This document shows, piece after piece, positions 61,743 to 64,000 of a stretch of 64,000 nucleotides of DNA. Positions within the stretch are counted from its first letter, which is position 1. Every line of letters begins with the position of its first letter. Source of the DNA: Shewanella phaeophyticola (lineage in GTDB: Bacteria > Pseudomonadota > Gammaproteobacteria > Enterobacterales > Shewanellaceae); the NCBI RefSeq assembly GCF_025398315.1, contig NZ_JAODOQ010000001.1, positions 1,922,001 to 1,986,000 of the forward strand. The letters are read 5' to 3'. The translations under genes were made by a program, and so were the position numbers. The notes under the pieces are model-generated. The model was given only the letters and a program-made list of their open reading frames with translations. It ran no database searches and was not told the DNA's origin.

Positions 61743-62384
61743 TGAAACAAAAGCCACATTATAAAATAGCGATGGTGAGTGTCCGATTATTATTATCAAT
61801 TGGACTCACCATTTTGCTGTGCTTTTATCTGCCCAACGCTTTAAATCACAAACCTTCGCAACGATTAATTAATAGCAAGCCTGCTACTTTGGCAATGACT
61901 TTACCTGAAGTCGAACAGCCCAAATCACCGAAAATAGAAACGGTGGAATTAACCCATACCACGGCAAAAGTCGCTCCGCCACTCACCATGAATTTACCCA
62001 TTATGGCTAATGTCTCAGACACGCCAATACAGCAACCCATTTTTACCGCGCCGTCAATGGACAGCACTCCCCTGCCCAGCCTTGAGCACTATGATGATGG
62101 GCATAAAAGATGTTGATCAACCGCCTGAATTACTAAAATATATTCAACCACAAATGCCCATTGCTGGACGAAAATACAAAAATGGCGGCAAAGTACTATT
62201 ACGGTTGATAGTTGAGGCGAATGGCTTGGTAAGCCAAGTGAATGTGGTAGAGTCAAATCCTGCAAAAGTATTTGATGATTCTGCCATTCAAGCCGCACGA
62301 AAATGGCGCTTTAAACCGGCAATATTATCGGGCGAGGCCGTTAAGGTTTTTGTTGATGTCCCCATTAACTTTAAGGTCAATTAA
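61742..62384 (+). CDS. tonB: TonB energy-transducing protein (frameshift in the text)
   Basis: An N-terminal anchor (VRLLLSIGLTILLCFYLP) is followed by a short Pro-rich linker and a C-terminal TonB domain (KVLLRLIVEANGLVSQVNVVES, ARKWRFKPAILSGEAV). The frame breaks at 62099-62102: ...HYDDG then IKDVDQPPEL. Two missing bases would restore a Gly-Pro codon pair (GGGCCC or similar) and give 214 residues. This short TonB is typical of TonB2 systems. It energises outer-membrane receptors, presumably including the one at the start of this locus. Confidence 0.88.
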
Positions 62385-62390
62385 CTTAAA

Positions 62391-63590
62391 ATGAAGCACC
62401 TATCCCTTGTCGCCTTTATATTGTTGTTACTAGTTGGTATTAACGCACAATCTCGCGAGCTCAGTCATTTTGAGTCGAACAAGCTTTATAAAGTGAATCA
62501 ATTACTCGAAAAAGAAAATTATGCTGCAGCGTTGCGGTTAATTCAGCCGTTATTTGAACAACAAAAACCCCACCCAACCGTGTTTAAATATGGCTGCAAA
62601 CTCTTGACTGACACTGAAGATCAAACAGAAGCATTAAGCTGTTGGACACGAGGATATAAGCTTTATCCTAATGATAGTAATTTAGCCATCAACTTAGCGG
62701 ATTCATTGTTAAAATCTAATCAGTATCAGATGGTTATAGATGTACTAACCCCGTTATTAGTATCAAATAGTGATCAATCTTTACTAGTGCAAGCTCGTTA
62801 CATTATCGGTTATGCGTATTATCAGTTAGCACAATACCAAGCGGTTATTGATATGCTATTAATCTCGCCAGTAAAGCAACATTGGTGGCCACTGATTAGT
62901 TATAGTCAATTAGCTTTAGAAGATTGGCAAGGGGCTAAAAATAGTGCGCAGCAGTGGCTAAAAAGTACGCCAGATAATCTAGCCGCTTGGCAAATTTTAG
63001 CCCAAAGTGAAATGGGATTAGAGAATCCAATAGCAGCAGCTGTCGCAATGGATATAGCACGGCTGGTTAATGGTGAAAAAACACCCGTAAATGTTAGCTT
63101 ATTAGGTAATCTGAAAGCCTATAATTTTGCCGCCGAATGTTTATCTCAATCAAAACAAAATCAGCAAGTCTTTACCGCACAAGAGTATACATGTGCCCAG
63201 TATGCTTGGCTTTCAGGCCAGTATCAGCAGGCATTAGACTTTATGCAATCATTTGTCATTGATAGCAATTTGAGTACTGTCTTATACGACGATTTTTATT
63301 TACTTAAAGGACAATTATTTGCGGTACTCAAACAAAACGACAAAGCAATCAACTCATGGAAAAAAGTAGGACAACAAGCATTAGCAATTGGCACCGCAAC
63401 AGAAATCAAATACGCCCGACAAAAACGAAATCAACAACAAGGACAAGCCTTATTATTAATGGGGCAACATTACTGGTTAGCCCAGCAATGGCCAGAAGCC
63501 AAAGCCTGTTATCGTAAGCTAGCACAAACACCAGGGTTCGAACCTATCGCAAATGCTTATATTCAAAATTTAATTGGATTTGGTCTATAA
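62391..63590 (+). CDS. Tetratricopeptide-repeat protein of the TonB2 operon
   Basis: This 399-residue protein has a signal peptide (LVAFILLLLVGINAQS) and repeated helical pairs typical of TPR (YAAALRLIQPLF, GAKNSAQQWLKSTP, QALDFMQSF). Such a gene regularly closes DUF3450-ExbB-ExbB-ExbD-TonB operons. It starts 6 bases after the tonB stop. It probably acts as a periplasmic scaffold; its exact role is unknown. Confidence 0.85.
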   Translation: MKHLSLVAFILLLLVGINAQSRELSHFESNKLYKVNQLLEKENYAAALRLIQPLFEQQKPHPTVFKYGCKLLTDTEDQTEALSCWTRGYKLYPNDSNLAINLADSLLKSNQYQMVIDVLTPLLVSNSDQSLLVQARYIIGYAYYQLAQYQAVIDMLLISPVKQHWWPLISYSQLALEDWQGAKNSAQQWLKSTPDNLAAWQILAQSEMGLENPIAAAVAMDIARLVNGEKTPVNVSLLGNLKAYNFAAECLSQSKQNQQVFTAQEYTCAQYAWLSGQYQQALDFMQSFVIDSNLSTVLYDDFYLLKGQLFAVLKQNDKAINSWKKVGQQALAIGTATEIKYARQKRNQQQGQALLLMGQHYWLAQQWPEAKACYRKLAQTPGFEPIANAYIQNLIGFGL

Positions 63591-63676
63591 GTAAAATAGG
63601 TAATTATCTTATTCGAGGTAACATTAATAATTTATGATTGGTCAGATTCTAATAAGGCAAGACTGGGCACTAAAAT

Positions 63677-64000
63677 TTATTCTTCCCATAATTGTTTTGC
63701 AGGCAATGCTTTGCTGTACAGGTATCCTTGTATGTCATCGCAGCCGAGGCTTTTGAGTATTTCAAGCTGTTCGGTGTGTTCAACCCCTTCAGCAATGGTA
63801 CTCAGCTCTAAGTTAATTGCTAATTGGATAATAGTTCGCGCTATGGCGGCGTCTTTTTGATTAGTCACAATCTCATCAACAAACGATTTATCTATTTTTA
63901 AGGTATCTATTGGGAAGTTTCTTAAATAATTTAATGACGAGTAACCGGTACCGAAATCATCAATGGCGAGTTTAACGCCTAAGTCTTTTAATTTGATTAT
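63677..64000 (-). CDS. EAL-domain protein, C-terminal part (cut by window end)
   Basis: The minus-strand frame is open through the right edge, so only the end of the protein is seen. It has DDFGTGYSSLNYLRNFPID, LKIDKSFV and the AEGVEHTEQLEILKSLGCDDIQGYLYSKAL end of EAL cyclic-di-GMP phosphodiesterases. The catalytic residues DDFGTG, K and E are present. The N-terminal domains (sensor, GGDEF) cannot be judged. It converges on the TPR gene. Confidence 0.93.
   Translation of the reverse strand: MIKLKDLGVKLAIDDFGTGYSSLNYLRNFPIDTLKIDKSFVDEIVTNQKDAAIARTIIQLAINLELSTIAEGVEHTEQLEILKSLGCDDIQGYLYSKALPAKQLWEE

Overview
The window looks like a chromosomal segment of a marine gammaproteobacterium, most likely Shewanella. 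The evidence is the thrS-infC-rpmI-rplT cluster, the EtrA/UspE/TtcA block beside a ccoNOQP-ccoHIS cytochrome cbb3 cluster, tandem tRNA-Val(GAC) genes, a DUF2987 gene and a DUF3450-ExbB-ExbB-ExbD-TonB-TPR operon. Base composition is AT-rich. No replication genes or CRISPR array are visible.

Layout. (1) About 1-27,300 is a defence island on the + strand: a Druantia-like pair (DruH-like fragment and a DruE-like DUF1998 helicase), hsdM and hsdS without a recognisable hsdR but with a coiled-coil membrane protein behind them, an EVE-McrB/McrC pair with a small downstream gene, and a three-gene cassette that I cannot match to a named system. That cassette encodes a methyltransferase-like/specificity/ATPase fusion, a second ATPase, and a helicase with a C-terminal nuclease-like region. 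The island ends at the 3' end of a tRNA-Val gene. (2) 27,309-27,657 holds two intact tRNA-Val(GAC) genes and one corrupted copy. (3) 27,832-38,887 is housekeeping: MATE efflux, riboflavin synthase, thrS, infC (AUA start), rpmI, rplT, an aminotransferase, a YvcK-like protein, a Bax-like glucosaminidase, DUF2987 and ttcA. (4) 39,024-48,692 is the respiratory block: uspE, etrA/fnr, a SafE-like protein, ccoS-ccoI-ccoH, ccoNOQP and a lipoprotein gene. (5) 48,693-51,658 holds a small gene with a Fur-box-like site, a tyrosine recombinase, a 283-bp MITE and gene remnants. (6) 51,659-63,590 is a long TonB-dependent uptake locus: receptor, binding protein, permease, ATPase fused to a THEP1-type NTPase, two CcsA/ResB-like membrane proteins and a dedicated TonB energiser. 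(7) The right edge cuts an EAL-domain gene.

The strongest unexplained signal is not a gene. At thirteen places, ten of which break a reading frame, the text is corrupted exactly where the protein family requires GGCCC (usually a Gly-Pro pair). They lie in thrS, ccoN, ccoO, ccoP, mcrB, the TonB receptor gene, the ATPase-NTPase gene and tonB. I found only two intact GGCCC/GGGCC 5-mers in 64 kb, while GGACC and GGTCC are untouched. Undoing the indels gives full-length products (thrS becomes exactly 642 codons). Because thrS is essential, the likeliest reading is a systematic sequencing error at a modified GGCCC motif, which would mean the native DNA carries an unrecorded base modification. The defence island has further frameshifts that do not fit this motif.
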